Source of the DNA: Ordospora colligata OC4
Lineage: Eukaryota; Microsporidia; Ordosporidae
Direction of reading: 5' to 3'
Length of the DNA: 64,000 nucleotides
Assembly: GCF_000803265.1 (NCBI RefSeq)
Contig: NW_014575400.1
Location: 147,631 to 211,630, forward strand
Under the pieces are notes generated by a model. It was not told where the DNA came from. It saw only the letters and a list, made by a program, of their open reading frames with translations, and made no database searches. Positions 34,649 to 44,253 of this stretch are shown here, piece by piece; position 1 is the first letter of the stretch; the number at the start of each line of letters is the position of its first letter. The translations under genes and the position numbers were made by a program.

Positions 34649-36568
34649 TTAATTGCTTATTGTGGCTTTCGTAATGTCCAGAATGTCTTCAAACTCAAGC
34701 TTCTCATCGGCCATTTGATCCAGAATGTCTTTGAATGCATTGATATCGAAATTCTTGTTTTCTTTGCCAAACCTAACATTTATCTCCTGGTTCTCAGCCT
34801 CCTTCTTCCCAATAACACACACAAATGCATATCCTTGTGTTTCTGCTGTCCTTATCCTCTTGTTCAGAGTGTTATTGTCATCAATCACATCAACCCTAAA
34901 TCTAGAGAGCAAAACCTTCACTCCATTAACATATTCTGCATTTCCCATGCTAACAATAGCAATCTGTCTCGGTGACAACCAGAATGGCAGCCTCTTCCCA
35001 AAGCTCTCAAGAATAATTGCAATCATTCTTTCTATGCTTCCAAGAATCGCCCTGTGTATTATAACAGGCGTTTTTTGCTGTCCATCGCTGTCACGGTATT
35101 CCAATCCAAACCTCTGTGGAAGCTGAAAGTCAAGCTGAATAGTTGCACACTGTATTGCCCTTCCTAATGCATCATGGAGGATAATATCAATCTTAGGTCC
35201 ATAGAATGCTCCATCGCCCTCATTGATTTTAAATGGAATTCCACACTCATCCATGGCATCAGAAAGCGCCTTTTCTGCATCATCCCATTCATTAATAGAC
35301 CCAAGATACTGGGTAGGTCTTGTGCTCAATCCCAATTCAAACCTAAACTTGAATATTCGATAAACAAACCTTAGAAACTCAATGCATCCCTTAATCTCAT
35401 CCTTCACTTGCTCCTTAGTGCAGAATATATGTGCATCATCCTGTTGAAATCTTCGTACCCTGGTTAATCCTGTAAGTGCGCCAGTCAGTTCGTTTCTGTG
35501 CAGTACTCCAAAATCCGCATATCTCAATGGAAGCTCTCTAAAACTGTGGTCCTGGTGCTTGAACATGACACAATGACCAGGGCAGTTCATAGGCTTCATT
35601 GCAAACTCATTTCCCTCGATAATAAACATATTCTCCTTATAATTTGTAAAGTGTCCACTTTCTTCCCATAGCTGTGTGCAAAAAATGTTTGGCGTTATAA
35701 CTTCTTTAAATCCTCTTTTCCTATACTCTCCTCTCAAAAACTCAATCAACGTGTTGTAAATAATCGCTCCATTAGGAAGAAAGAAGCACGATCCTGGTGA
35801 ATACTTTGAGAAAAAAAACAACTCAAGCTCAGTGCCTATTCTCCTATGGTCTCTTTCTTTTGCTTCTTGCTTCTTCCTTAAATATTCTTGCAGTAGCTCT
35901 TTCGATGGAAATGCAATTCCGTACACCCTTTGTAACGACTCCCGATTCGGATCATTCAAAAAGTATGCGCTACCATTCTTCAGCACCTTAACTGCCTTTA
36001 TCATCCCAGTCGATCTTACATGAGGCCCAAGACACATGTCCACAAACTCTCCTGATTTATAGACAGTACTTCCTCCTTCAATTTTATTCAGAAAATGTGT
36101 CTTAAATGGATTGTCCTTATACATCTCCAACAACTCATTTCTACTCTTTGCACTTTTTTCAAACCTTGCATTTCTCTTTATAATTCTATACATCTCATCC
36201 TCAATCTTCTTATAATCATCAGACGAAATCGCCTCAGAAACATGCACATCGTAGAAAAACCCTTCTTCTGTCGCAGGCCCATGAGATAGCCTTGCTCCAG
36301 GATACAGGTTCAACAGTGCATTTCCTAGAACATGTGCTGACGAGTGCCAGAATACCTCCCTTCCTTCAGCATCATCAAACCTCACAAACTCTAGCACACA
36401 ATCATTCTGTATTTCTGTGCACATATCGCTCAAAACACCATCGATCTTGCACACCACGACATCATTATCACCTTTTCTGGTTTCATTGTATACATCATAT
36501 GCACTCTTACCCTTTACAATCTTGATCTCTTCTTCTCCAAGCCTTACTTTCAAACATATTTCATTCAT
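34649..36568 (-). CDS. THS1: Threonyl-tRNA synthetase
   Basis: A 639-aa class II synthetase charging tRNA-Thr in the cytosol. It has an N-terminal TGS domain. The editing domain has HSSAH and the paired CLGPH. The catalytic core has motif 2 LHRNELTGALTGLTRVRRFQ with QDDAHIFC, zinc ligands at NCPGHCVMFKH, and motif 3 HRAILGSIERM. The C-terminal anticodon-binding domain begins near PFWLSPRQIAIVS. The editing residues look intact. The longest frame has five extra codons, but CCC lies before the ATG at 36568, which is preferred. Complete for the family. Confidence 0.96.
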   Translation of the reverse strand: MNEICLKVRLGEEEIKIVKGKSAYDVYNETRKGDNDVVVCKIDGVLSDMCTEIQNDCVLEFVRFDDAEGREVFWHSSAHVLGNALLNLYPGARLSHGPATEEGFFYDVHVSEAISSDDYKKIEDEMYRIIKRNARFEKSAKSRNELLEMYKDNPFKTHFLNKIEGGSTVYKSGEFVDMCLGPHVRSTGMIKAVKVLKNGSAYFLNDPNRESLQRVYGIAFPSKELLQEYLRKKQEAKERDHRRIGTELELFFFSKYSPGSCFFLPNGAIIYNTLIEFLRGEYRKRGFKEVITPNIFCTQLWEESGHFTNYKENMFIIEGNEFAMKPMNCPGHCVMFKHQDHSFRELPLRYADFGVLHRNELTGALTGLTRVRRFQQDDAHIFCTKEQVKDEIKGCIEFLRFVYRIFKFRFELGLSTRPTQYLGSINEWDDAEKALSDAMDECGIPFKINEGDGAFYGPKIDIILHDALGRAIQCATIQLDFQLPQRFGLEYRDSDGQQKTPVIIHRAILGSIERMIAIILESFGKRLPFWLSPRQIAIVSMGNAEYVNGVKVLLSRFRVDVIDDNNTLNKRIRTAETQGYAFVCVIGKKEAENQEINVRFGKENKNFDINAFKDILDQMADEKLEFEDILDITKATISN

Positions 36569-36636
36569 TTGAGGGCATTGCATCTCAAATAATCTTTATT
36601 TAAACTTCATGCACAAATATTATATTCATTTACATA

Positions 36637-37827
36637 TCAAATTGGGTTTAAGCACATCCTTGCACTTCCATTGTGATTTTCAGGCGATTTGCCAATTCTT
36701 CTCATCCCTTGGAAAACTGCATCCCACATTACATTTGCAAGCACATTAGGAACATTATCTGCCCTGCTTAGCATAAACTTAATATTTTCATGCAGATATT
36801 TGGCATTCACATACGTTCCTGTCTCCACAAGCCTTTTGAAAGTAAACGCTAGTAATAGTTTATGCCTTAAACAAGTCTTTGCTTCAAATAAACTATTCAA
36901 TCCATCTTGTACCAAATAGTCAAATGATCTTTCAAATAATGATGAAATGGCATCAATCTTGTACTCCTCGCATCCGTCATAACAGATAAGAACATCAAGC
37001 GCTTCTTTGCATCTATTCTGTATCACTCTTTCAGTTGCACTTTGCACAAGATCACGAAAGCATCGGAAGCTTGCTTCTATCTTGTCTCTGTATTTTTCTT
37101 CAGAAATTATCCTAATTGCATCTTGGAGATATCTTGGCTTCCATAACAACCTAATTTCATTTACATCGTTCTCCACTCTCGTATAATTACAAAATACATC
37201 ATTTGGATTCATAAAATCACATTTATACTTGCATAGAATATGCTCTGGAAGATCATCAAGCATTTTTTGTGCTTCTTCCATTGCTGCTATCTTAAAATCC
37301 GCACTGTCCATCAAAACACTTGCAACAATAGCTCCATGTTCATAATACTTCCTACGTCCATCAATAAAATGCTTATTAACTCCTTTTATTAAAAGGCTCA
37401 TGTCATCAGCTTCTATTGTATGGCTTCTTAATGCCATAACCACACATCTTGTAAAAAATAAATCCTGATCAGGCAATCTATTAATGCCCTCTAGGAAGCA
37501 TTTCCCAACTATCTTAAACATCATCCGAGGACTCCTCGAGCATCTTATGACATCAAGACAAACATCAGATTGTCTCTCTATACAATACATTTGCATACAT
37601 CTCTTCTCAAATTCCTCATTGTCTACAGACACCCTGCATTTTTCGTAAAGTATTGCTTGAGAATCAACTGAAACTTTGCTGTAGTACTTCAGAAAACATT
37701 CTTGAACACACTCAGGATTCCTTTTTAGATACAAGTCAATGAATCCAATCGCATCAGAACAGTTATGTAAAATTTGATTAACTATCCATGGCTGGTCTTC
37801 TGCTTTTAATACCTCGTCTCTAAGCAT
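36637..37827 (-). CDS. TEL2-like protein (TTT complex)
   Basis: A 396-aa helical-repeat protein. The segment YEHGAIVASVLMDSADFKIAAMEEA resembles the Tel2 'R..GM.vAe.ls' block. RLLWKPRYLQDAIRIISEEK with LRHKLLLAFTFKRLVETGTY resembles the conserved C-terminal TELO2 domain ('kP.yLrdc...L......sLr.rl.iL..l...A.eL'). Tel2, with Tti1 and Tti2, is an Hsp90-linked maturation factor for the PIKK kinases TOR, ATM and ATR. The protein is about half the length of yeast Tel2 (688 aa). CCC 6 bp before the ATG at 37827 supports this start rather than the one seven codons upstream. Moderately confident. Confidence 0.55.
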   Translation of the reverse strand: MLRDEVLKAEDQPWIVNQILHNCSDAIGFIDLYLKRNPECVQECFLKYYSKVSVDSQAILYEKCRVSVDNEEFEKRCMQMYCIERQSDVCLDVIRCSRSPRMMFKIVGKCFLEGINRLPDQDLFFTRCVVMALRSHTIEADDMSLLIKGVNKHFIDGRRKYYEHGAIVASVLMDSADFKIAAMEEAQKMLDDLPEHILCKYKCDFMNPNDVFCNYTRVENDVNEIRLLWKPRYLQDAIRIISEEKYRDKIEASFRCFRDLVQSATERVIQNRCKEALDVLICYDGCEEYKIDAISSLFERSFDYLVQDGLNSLFEAKTCLRHKLLLAFTFKRLVETGTYVNAKYLHENIKFMLSRADNVPNVLANVMWDAVFQGMRRIGKSPENHNGSARMCLNPI

Positions 37828-37908
37828 TTTATAAGGGATATATATCATATGTCAAACTTATTTATTATTATATTTATTCTTTATTGCTCTCTATCTAAAT
37901 AACATTCA

Positions 37909-40900
37909 CTAGCCAACAGATATCGATGCCACAGTGCTTTCACCTTCATTTTGTGTTTGATCTGCACTGATAGAAGACATATTTATTCCGTTTACAAACG
38001 GCGTTAGCTTTTCCACTATCTCATCTATGACAATCTCATCAGAAATCAGCAAACTGTCATTTGGAATCTTCTTTTGTTTTATATCCAATACAACATCGTC
38101 CATGCTTTTTCCATCTAAGCTTTTTGCATCAATACTTTCCAAGCATACCGATTCCGGTTGTTTTACATAAGACTCAATTCTTGAGTATGCGACTTTTGGT
38201 ATCTCATTATACACCGTACTGATGCTTGCATCTTTACTAATACTCTCTTTTGACTCAATCACTGTAACCATTCTAGTTCTCATTCTTTTCGATTTACTTT
38301 CTTTTTCAGTTGTATCTTCATCGCTTGTTCCTATCACAGATCTAGATATAACAGGTAATACAACAGAAACAATCTCATCATTATGACTACGATCGGCATT
38401 ACGATGCATTTTGAATTCTTTTAGCTTCTTTCCAACCACTGCTTCAACCTTCTCCTCAAACCCATCTAATTCCCTTTCAAGCCTTCGTACCTGATCTTCA
38501 ACAACTGAACTCACCACACTAATATGCATATCCTTGTCCAACTCTTTGGCAACCGTACTGATAACAGTCTTAGTTACCACCTCATGCTCCGTAAGCGTCT
38601 CCTTCAATCCCTTTAACACATCAACCACACTTTCTATCATAACTCTATCTTCATCATTCTTAGAAATATCTCTAGCAATCTTCTTCTTGCCATTTTTCTT
38701 GCCGTATCGCAGTATCTCAGGTTCATCAGCATAAACTGATTTTAGATTGTATTTATTCTTCATGGCAGATGCATGATGCTCATTCTCTTTTGGCAGTTTC
38801 TGTCTTTTAGTATCAAATTCATGCGTAGATAATCTCTCAATCGATAGCACACTCATTATTGATTTTATAGAGTCTTTCTCAGCTTCTTTATCTTCATTCT
38901 CACTAACACTATCTATATCCTTACTACTCGATATTCCATTATACATACCTATATCATTCGCTCGGTCATCATGCAATCCAGGCACTTTCGCTCCATACTT
39001 CTTAATATCATTCAAGCCTTCCATATGCTTTAGATAACGTGGTAAATAAACACTAGATTCTATATGCTCTTCATCCATGGTATCTTTGTCATGTACTCGT
39101 ATCATCTCAAATTCATTCTGTTCATTCTTCATATTCTTGTTTCTTTCCATCGTTAGTATCATGTCAATTAGTTTCTGTTCTCTCTCTTCATTCATTGAAA
39201 TCCTCTTCATAAGCTCTTCAACCTTCTTTTCATACTTGCTCATTATGATAGAATGCTCTTCATCTTCTTTAGTCTGTGAAGCATGAGGTATATTCAGAAC
39301 AGTAGCCACAGAAGGCAGTGCTATTGATTGGCTCTGTGATAAGATGGAATCATGAACATTCTTTGTCTTTGTAACTGTCTCCACTACTGTGGTTGTTAAT
39401 TTCTTCGTAGCCACATTCTTTCCATTCAATATGCTCTCTTTTGTAGATGGTAATGCCTTGTTGATCTTCATAAATTCAGAAACTCCCTTTAACAACTCTT
39501 TAAATGCATCTTCATACTCCATGGGCATACGGTCCTTATGCATAGATTCCAAATATCCCTTATTAGAAGGTTCAGGTACGCTTTTGTAGACTGTTGTTGT
39601 GTGTTCTTTGCTAATCGTGAGCGTGGTTGTGTGAGGAACTGTATATAATGCACTTTCTGGTGATTGATGATGCAGAAGTTCAGCTATTGATGGCTTATCA
39701 GGTACTATGGTTGTAACAATCTTCTTGTTGGCATTGTGTGTCTCCGAGTCGAGCAGACTCTTGATTTGTTCAAGCAAATCAAACTCCATCAGTTTTTGTG
39801 TACTTGGCTTATACTTTTTATTTTTAAAGCCATTCTTTGTCTTATTTTCAAGAGCAGCTGCTGAGAAAGCACTTGATTCAGATTCAGCACGATCATCTGT
39901 TTCTATTTTGCTATCCATGCCATCTCTATCAACATACATTGTCTTAAGAATTGTTGTAGTGAGATCACGCATGCCTCGAGACACTCTTGGATGCCTTGTA
40001 ATTGTTCTGGTTGTTATTATTGTTTGTGTTTTCATCTTCTTTGATGCCATGTCTTCTGCTTGCTCAATCAACCGTGCCTTGGTTGTTGTTGTTGTGGTTG
40101 TTGTTCTCAATGTAATTGTTGACACAGATACTCCAGTGTCTTGATTAAGAAGCATCCTTGGATCATCTTTTTGTGTATATCTTTCAGGATATATATTATG
40201 GAACACATCTGAGTCCCTGATAAATACAGGAATCACGTTATTTCTTTCTATTATAACAGGTTCATTAAGGTTTGTGAGGGAATGAGAAGGCATCTCTTCT
40301 GTAGAGGTATCAGGCACTGAACGTTTGTTATCGATGTTCTGAATGACTTTAGGAAGCTCTATTACAGAAGATTTCCTTGCACACATGCCACCTAGATTTG
40401 AATTCTCAGTGATGCTATTGTACAGAGTTTTTAATTCGTCGCTCATAGACATATATTGCCCATTTGCACGGATTTTTGCTGCCCAGTCATACAAGTCACA
40501 AGCTCTGTATGATGTGCCATTATACGAAGCAATGTCGCCTTTGTAGACAATATTTTCAGAAGTTTTTGTGGGTAGAGCATCTGTTAGAAACGTAGCCATC
40601 GCTTGTGCAGAACCGTTTCCACCATCAGCATTTGGAGTATATCCGCTACCATATATGTTTTTGCTGATTTTTTTCTCGACAAACTTGACAAATGGCTTTT
40701 CATCTGCATGAATAGTTTTCGTAATAACAGTGCCTGATGGACTTTGAATTTGCATAATCCTAAGAGCATTGTCCGAAGCAGCAATGCCTGACTTTGAACA
40801 TGCATCCTTGCATTTCAGATCATCTTCAATGCATTTACATGATAAAGTTCTGTTAAGTGGCGAAGTGCCAGGCACAACCATGCCTTGGGTGGCAATACAA

Positions 40901-40938
40901 GTAGCCATAAGTAATTCGATAATCAAAACGGCATTCAT
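37909..40938 (-). CDS. Large secreted Thr-repeat protein D
   Basis: A 1009-aa protein, not a known family. A signal peptide (MNAVLIIELLMATCIATQG) is followed by the cysteine motif SCKCIEDDLKCKDAC (CxCx6Cx3C). The rest is hydrophilic and mostly disordered, with many short Thr/Val repeats (TITLRTTTTTTTTK, HTTTLTISKEHTTTVYK, KKLTTTVVETVTKTK) and Lys/Glu coiled-coil stretches at about 590-660 and 790-860. The repeats and the CxC motif recall protein A on the other side of ThrRS and TEL2. The open frame begins 25 codons earlier, but only the Met at 40938 starts a signal peptide. Probably spore wall or polar-tube associated (inference). Confidence 0.72.
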   Translation of the reverse strand: MNAVLIIELLMATCIATQGMVVPGTSPLNRTLSCKCIEDDLKCKDACSKSGIAASDNALRIMQIQSPSGTVITKTIHADEKPFVKFVEKKISKNIYGSGYTPNADGGNGSAQAMATFLTDALPTKTSENIVYKGDIASYNGTSYRACDLYDWAAKIRANGQYMSMSDELKTLYNSITENSNLGGMCARKSSVIELPKVIQNIDNKRSVPDTSTEEMPSHSLTNLNEPVIIERNNVIPVFIRDSDVFHNIYPERYTQKDDPRMLLNQDTGVSVSTITLRTTTTTTTTKARLIEQAEDMASKKMKTQTIITTRTITRHPRVSRGMRDLTTTILKTMYVDRDGMDSKIETDDRAESESSAFSAAALENKTKNGFKNKKYKPSTQKLMEFDLLEQIKSLLDSETHNANKKIVTTIVPDKPSIAELLHHQSPESALYTVPHTTTLTISKEHTTTVYKSVPEPSNKGYLESMHKDRMPMEYEDAFKELLKGVSEFMKINKALPSTKESILNGKNVATKKLTTTVVETVTKTKNVHDSILSQSQSIALPSVATVLNIPHASQTKEDEEHSIIMSKYEKKVEELMKRISMNEEREQKLIDMILTMERNKNMKNEQNEFEMIRVHDKDTMDEEHIESSVYLPRYLKHMEGLNDIKKYGAKVPGLHDDRANDIGMYNGISSSKDIDSVSENEDKEAEKDSIKSIMSVLSIERLSTHEFDTKRQKLPKENEHHASAMKNKYNLKSVYADEPEILRYGKKNGKKKIARDISKNDEDRVMIESVVDVLKGLKETLTEHEVVTKTVISTVAKELDKDMHISVVSSVVEDQVRRLERELDGFEEKVEAVVGKKLKEFKMHRNADRSHNDEIVSVVLPVISRSVIGTSDEDTTEKESKSKRMRTRMVTVIESKESISKDASISTVYNEIPKVAYSRIESYVKQPESVCLESIDAKSLDGKSMDDVVLDIKQKKIPNDSLLISDEIVIDEIVEKLTPFVNGINMSSISADQTQNEGESTVASISVG

Positions 40939-41075
40939 CTTGCTTGATTTGTTTACATGAATACATGAATTAAACCTTGAAGCCTGCTGTGATAGTATTG
41001 AAAAATTGCACACAGTAAATAAAAGTAAAACATTGTTTCATAAACAGCATAAAAACAATTGGCTCATAAACAGTC

Positions 41076-42299
41076 ATGGTAAGATGTTGTTTGGTTGTTT
41101 TAGTCCTCGGATATGCATTCTCAAGTATTGTGGCGGAGCATGAACACAATAAGGGTGTTATTGAAAAGCCATATCCCCAGGTAGCATATCATCCGAATGG
41201 AGCTAATGAAAAGGTTGGAGTGAAAGGAACGCATGTAGAAGCAGATGGCTTATCTCTTAGAAGACACACCGATGAGGGTGGGCTTGTGGCATTTCTTGAG
41301 CCAAATCCACATGAAGAATGGAGTTTTTCATATACATTTACAAACGCAGCACTAAGGTTTCCACATATTGGAGGTGTTTATCTATGGTATACATCTGAGA
41401 TTCCAGACCAAGGCGAGTACAAGGGTGGAAACGACAAGTTTGATGGCATAATGGCGGGGCTTGAATTTAGAGGTGCACAACCAGAGATAGTGATGGCATT
41501 CAATAATGGCGAAGAAAGCCTGAAAGGATCTGAGGATATGAATCTACACAGAGATGTAATAAATCCAGCAAGGCTTAGAGGAGTAAATGATATAACAGTG
41601 AAGGTGATATCCACAAAAAAGAACTTCAAGGTGGAATTGTATGACGGAGATAGGCTACTTTACGACAGCTTCAGATATCATGGAAATGGCAACTCAATAA
41701 AGATAGGCTCTGGAAAGTATTTCAACATCACATCATTTTATGACCGAGCACCTTCAAATAGTGTGTACAAGCTACGAAATGCAGAGCTCTTTGAAAGGAT
41801 AGAAACCGATGAATATACGATCCATGCGATTCATGCACCGTATGTAAATGAAGGTCCACGATCACCAGACAGTGTTATGCATGAAGAAGAGGAGATAAGA
41901 CATCTTGTATCCAAGACCGAATATCTGCATAACTATCTTCAGCTGATTATTGGAGACATAAACGACACATCATTTGACAAGATATTGCATACTCTTCATG
42001 AGCAGCAAAAGCAGGTTATGAAAAAGATGGATGAAATTACAGCATCATCAGGTAAATCAGGCACAGTGGACACAAAACTGATGTCATTATCTGAGAATAT
42101 GAACAGCATTGACATTCGAATCCAGAAGATTCAGAAAGCATTTGCGGATCTTGATCATATTGTAAACAAGTTAAGTGACAACCACAACAAGAGTTCAAAC
42201 TTTCTGGTTTATGTGATTCTTGGAATAGCAATGGCAGGATTTGTATTTGCAGCGGTCAAGGAGTACAATGCACTGAGAATCAGGCAGAAGGCTATTTGA
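41076..42299 (+). CDS. L-type lectin-like cargo receptor (ERGIC-53/Emp47 family)
   Basis: A 407-aa type I membrane protein. The signal peptide (CCLVVLVLGYAFSSIVA) precedes an L-type lectin domain at about residues 30-245, with HIGGVYLWYTSEIP, NDKFDGIMAGLEF and VKVISTKKNFKVELYDGDRLL. A coiled-coil stalk covers about 270-370. There is one transmembrane helix near the end (NFLVYVILGIAMAGFVFAAV) and a short basic tail (KEYNALRIRQKAI). These proteins carry glycoproteins from ER to Golgi. The tail lacks a canonical KKxx or FF export signal. It starts 137 bp from and divergent to protein D. Complete. Confidence 0.85.
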   Translation: MVRCCLVVLVLGYAFSSIVAEHEHNKGVIEKPYPQVAYHPNGANEKVGVKGTHVEADGLSLRRHTDEGGLVAFLEPNPHEEWSFSYTFTNAALRFPHIGGVYLWYTSEIPDQGEYKGGNDKFDGIMAGLEFRGAQPEIVMAFNNGEESLKGSEDMNLHRDVINPARLRGVNDITVKVISTKKNFKVELYDGDRLLYDSFRYHGNGNSIKIGSGKYFNITSFYDRAPSNSVYKLRNAELFERIETDEYTIHAIHAPYVNEGPRSPDSVMHEEEEIRHLVSKTEYLHNYLQLIIGDINDTSFDKILHTLHEQQKQVMKKMDEITASSGKSGTVDTKLMSLSENMNSIDIRIQKIQKAFADLDHIVNKLSDNHNKSSNFLVYVILGIAMAGFVFAAVKEYNALRIRQKAI

Positions 42300-42463
42300 A
42301 TGCAATAAAGACTATACATGAACTTTAGAAAAGCTTGGAGCTGTTTATGATTGTTTTTATCCTATGAATTAGTTGCACATGCCATTTATATTAGCTTAGT
42401 AATGATATGCAAATTTGTGAGATATTCATGCCTATGATTAGAATGTAATCAAACAAAATCCCT

Positions 42464-43489
42464 ATGCAGCTATTCTGGGAAAAGTTGAGCAAGCCGTACT
42501 TTGCAGTTGCACCGATGGTTGGAAATTCAGAGGAAGCATGGCGCATGCTTTCCAGGAGATACGGTGCAAACATATTATACACAGAAATGGTTCACTGCGA
42601 GTCCTTTTTGAAGGGAAGCTGTAATCCTTGCAACAATCAATGGTATACGACCTCGGAGAGTGATCGACCGTTGATTGTCCAAATTTCTGGAAGCTCTCCA
42701 CAGAAGATGCTAGAGGCTGCATTGATCATCCAAGACCAGTGTGATGCAATTGATGTTAACTTTGGATGCCCACAGAAGGTTGCAAAGAAGGGAGGATATG
42801 GTGCATATCTCCAGGACAACTGGGAGTTGACTGCAGAGATTATAAGGATGCTGTCAATTAATCTAAAGATTCCTGTTACATGTAAAATCCGGGTATTTGA
42901 GTGTATTTCCAAGACTGTTGAATATGCAAAAATGATTGAGAGTGCAGGATGCTCAATGCTGGCGGTTCATGGACGAACAAGAGATCAGAAAGGTGTTATG
43001 ATGGGGCTTGCAAGCTGGGATCATATCAAAGCAGTGAAACAGAACTTGAGGATTCCTGTACTTTCGAATGGCAACATAATGAGTCATGAAGATGTCTTGA
43101 GATGTCTTGAATACACTGAATGTGATGGAGTGATGGTTGGAGAGGCTCATCTGCACAATCCGCTTGTGTTTTGCAAATTAAGAGGCTCATGCCTGGACAT
43201 GATCAGAGAATATATTGAAATATGTAGTAAGCATCCAAATAGTGCAGGCATCAGGCATATGAAGTCTCATTTATTCAAGCTTTTGTCTGTATACTTTAAA
43301 GAAAGGCCCGAGATGAGGCCGGTTCTTGATGGATGCGATAATATCGAGAAGATAAAAGAGTTCTACTTAAGACTTGCGAGTGAAGCAGTGCTTTCAGAGA
43401 ATAAAGACAATGGATATGGTATATACGAGATGAGGCCGGAGCCTGTGGATCTGATATGTAGCATTATGAATGAAAGCCGGAGTTTATAA
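42464..43489 (+). CDS. DUS1: tRNA-dihydrouridine synthase 1
   Basis: A 341-aa FMN enzyme reducing uridine to dihydrouridine in the tRNA D-loop. Typical landmarks are APMVGNSEEAWRML, YTEMVHCESFLKG, the substrate-binding and catalytic Cys block DVNFGCPQKVAKKGGYGAYL, VTCKIRVF, the His motif AVHGRTRDQKG and VLSNGNI followed by VMVGEAHLHNP. It ends in a helical RNA-binding domain. CCC directly precedes the ATG. Length is slightly below yeast Dus1 (423 aa), lacking the C-terminal tail. Confidence 0.95.
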   Translation: MQLFWEKLSKPYFAVAPMVGNSEEAWRMLSRRYGANILYTEMVHCESFLKGSCNPCNNQWYTTSESDRPLIVQISGSSPQKMLEAALIIQDQCDAIDVNFGCPQKVAKKGGYGAYLQDNWELTAEIIRMLSINLKIPVTCKIRVFECISKTVEYAKMIESAGCSMLAVHGRTRDQKGVMMGLASWDHIKAVKQNLRIPVLSNGNIMSHEDVLRCLEYTECDGVMVGEAHLHNPLVFCKLRGSCLDMIREYIEICSKHPNSAGIRHMKSHLFKLLSVYFKERPEMRPVLDGCDNIEKIKEFYLRLASEAVLSENKDNGYGIYEMRPEPVDLICSIMNESRSL

Positions 43490-43523
43490 CAAAAACACAT
43501 AGCAATGCAAACCCTGTTTTGGT

Positions 43524-44114
43524 ATGACAGAGCATGATATATCGAAGTTGATTGAAGAAGCTAGTGTGATTGAGAAAGACTTGAAGAATTGCGAGAGCAA
43601 TTTTGAAAACATAGGCGGACTTGCAATACGTGTGCAGTCGTTTTCTAGAACGGTCCATGGCTTGAACCATGAAACTTCTGAAACTCGATATCTTTACAAA
43701 CAGGCTGATGCGTTTAATAAAAGGCTAGTTAAGTTAGGCAGTTTGCGTACAAAGCAAAAAGATGAAGCAAACGAGGAATTAATGCATGCAAACATCAAGC
43801 CAGAAAAGCAATATATGGAAAGTAGCGAGGGACTTGCGCAAGAAATGGTCTCTGACAGCGACTTTTTTTCATCAAGCACAAAAAGGATAAATGATGTGTT
43901 GATGAATGCGATGGATGCGTTTGAGACAGTCAAGAGACAGAATGTATACATAAACAGAACAAATGACAGGATCAAGACAGGGTTAAGCCGCTTAGGTCTC
44001 AGTAAACAGATGATTGATGAGATTGACAGGAGATACCTGTCAGACAAGTTTCTATTCATGGGAGGCATTGTGCTTTGTGTGATACTTTTCTTTTTGCTGA
44101 GAATGTTTTTGTGA
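43524..44114 (+). CDS. Qb-SNARE, Bos1/membrin-like
   Basis: A 196-aa tail-anchored protein. An N-terminal helical region is followed by a SNARE helix at about 115-170. The end reads RLGLSKQMIDEIDRRYLSDKFLFMGGIVLCVILFFLLRMFL, matching the membrin/Bos1 ending ('lGls...i..IerR...Dk.i..Gg...') with one C-terminal transmembrane helix. The central layer residue is probably Q near NRTNDRIK, but I cannot fix it. It would drive ER-to-Golgi vesicle fusion. Gos1 or Vti1 are possible alternatives. CCC upstream; 34 bp after DUS1 on the same strand. Confidence 0.65.
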   Translation: MTEHDISKLIEEASVIEKDLKNCESNFENIGGLAIRVQSFSRTVHGLNHETSETRYLYKQADAFNKRLVKLGSLRTKQKDEANEELMHANIKPEKQYMESSEGLAQEMVSDSDFFSSSTKRINDVLMNAMDAFETVKRQNVYINRTNDRIKTGLSRLGLSKQMIDEIDRRYLSDKFLFMGGIVLCVILFFLLRMFL

Positions 44115-44253
44115 TAGAGAGATTAGCATTTGTGGTTTATCAAATAAATCGATTAGCGTTTATGAATTTTAATTTGAATCTAGAACTAACTTGTTTATTG
44201 TTTAATTATGCAATTAATGTATTGGATCAGTGAAATTACATATACATTTATTT

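Noticed and set aside
28926..40938. Naming proteins A-D as known polar tube proteins PTP1-PTP5
   Set aside because: Signal peptides and Lys- or Thr-rich composition fit in general, but no diagnostic PTP sequence could be recognised without a database comparison.
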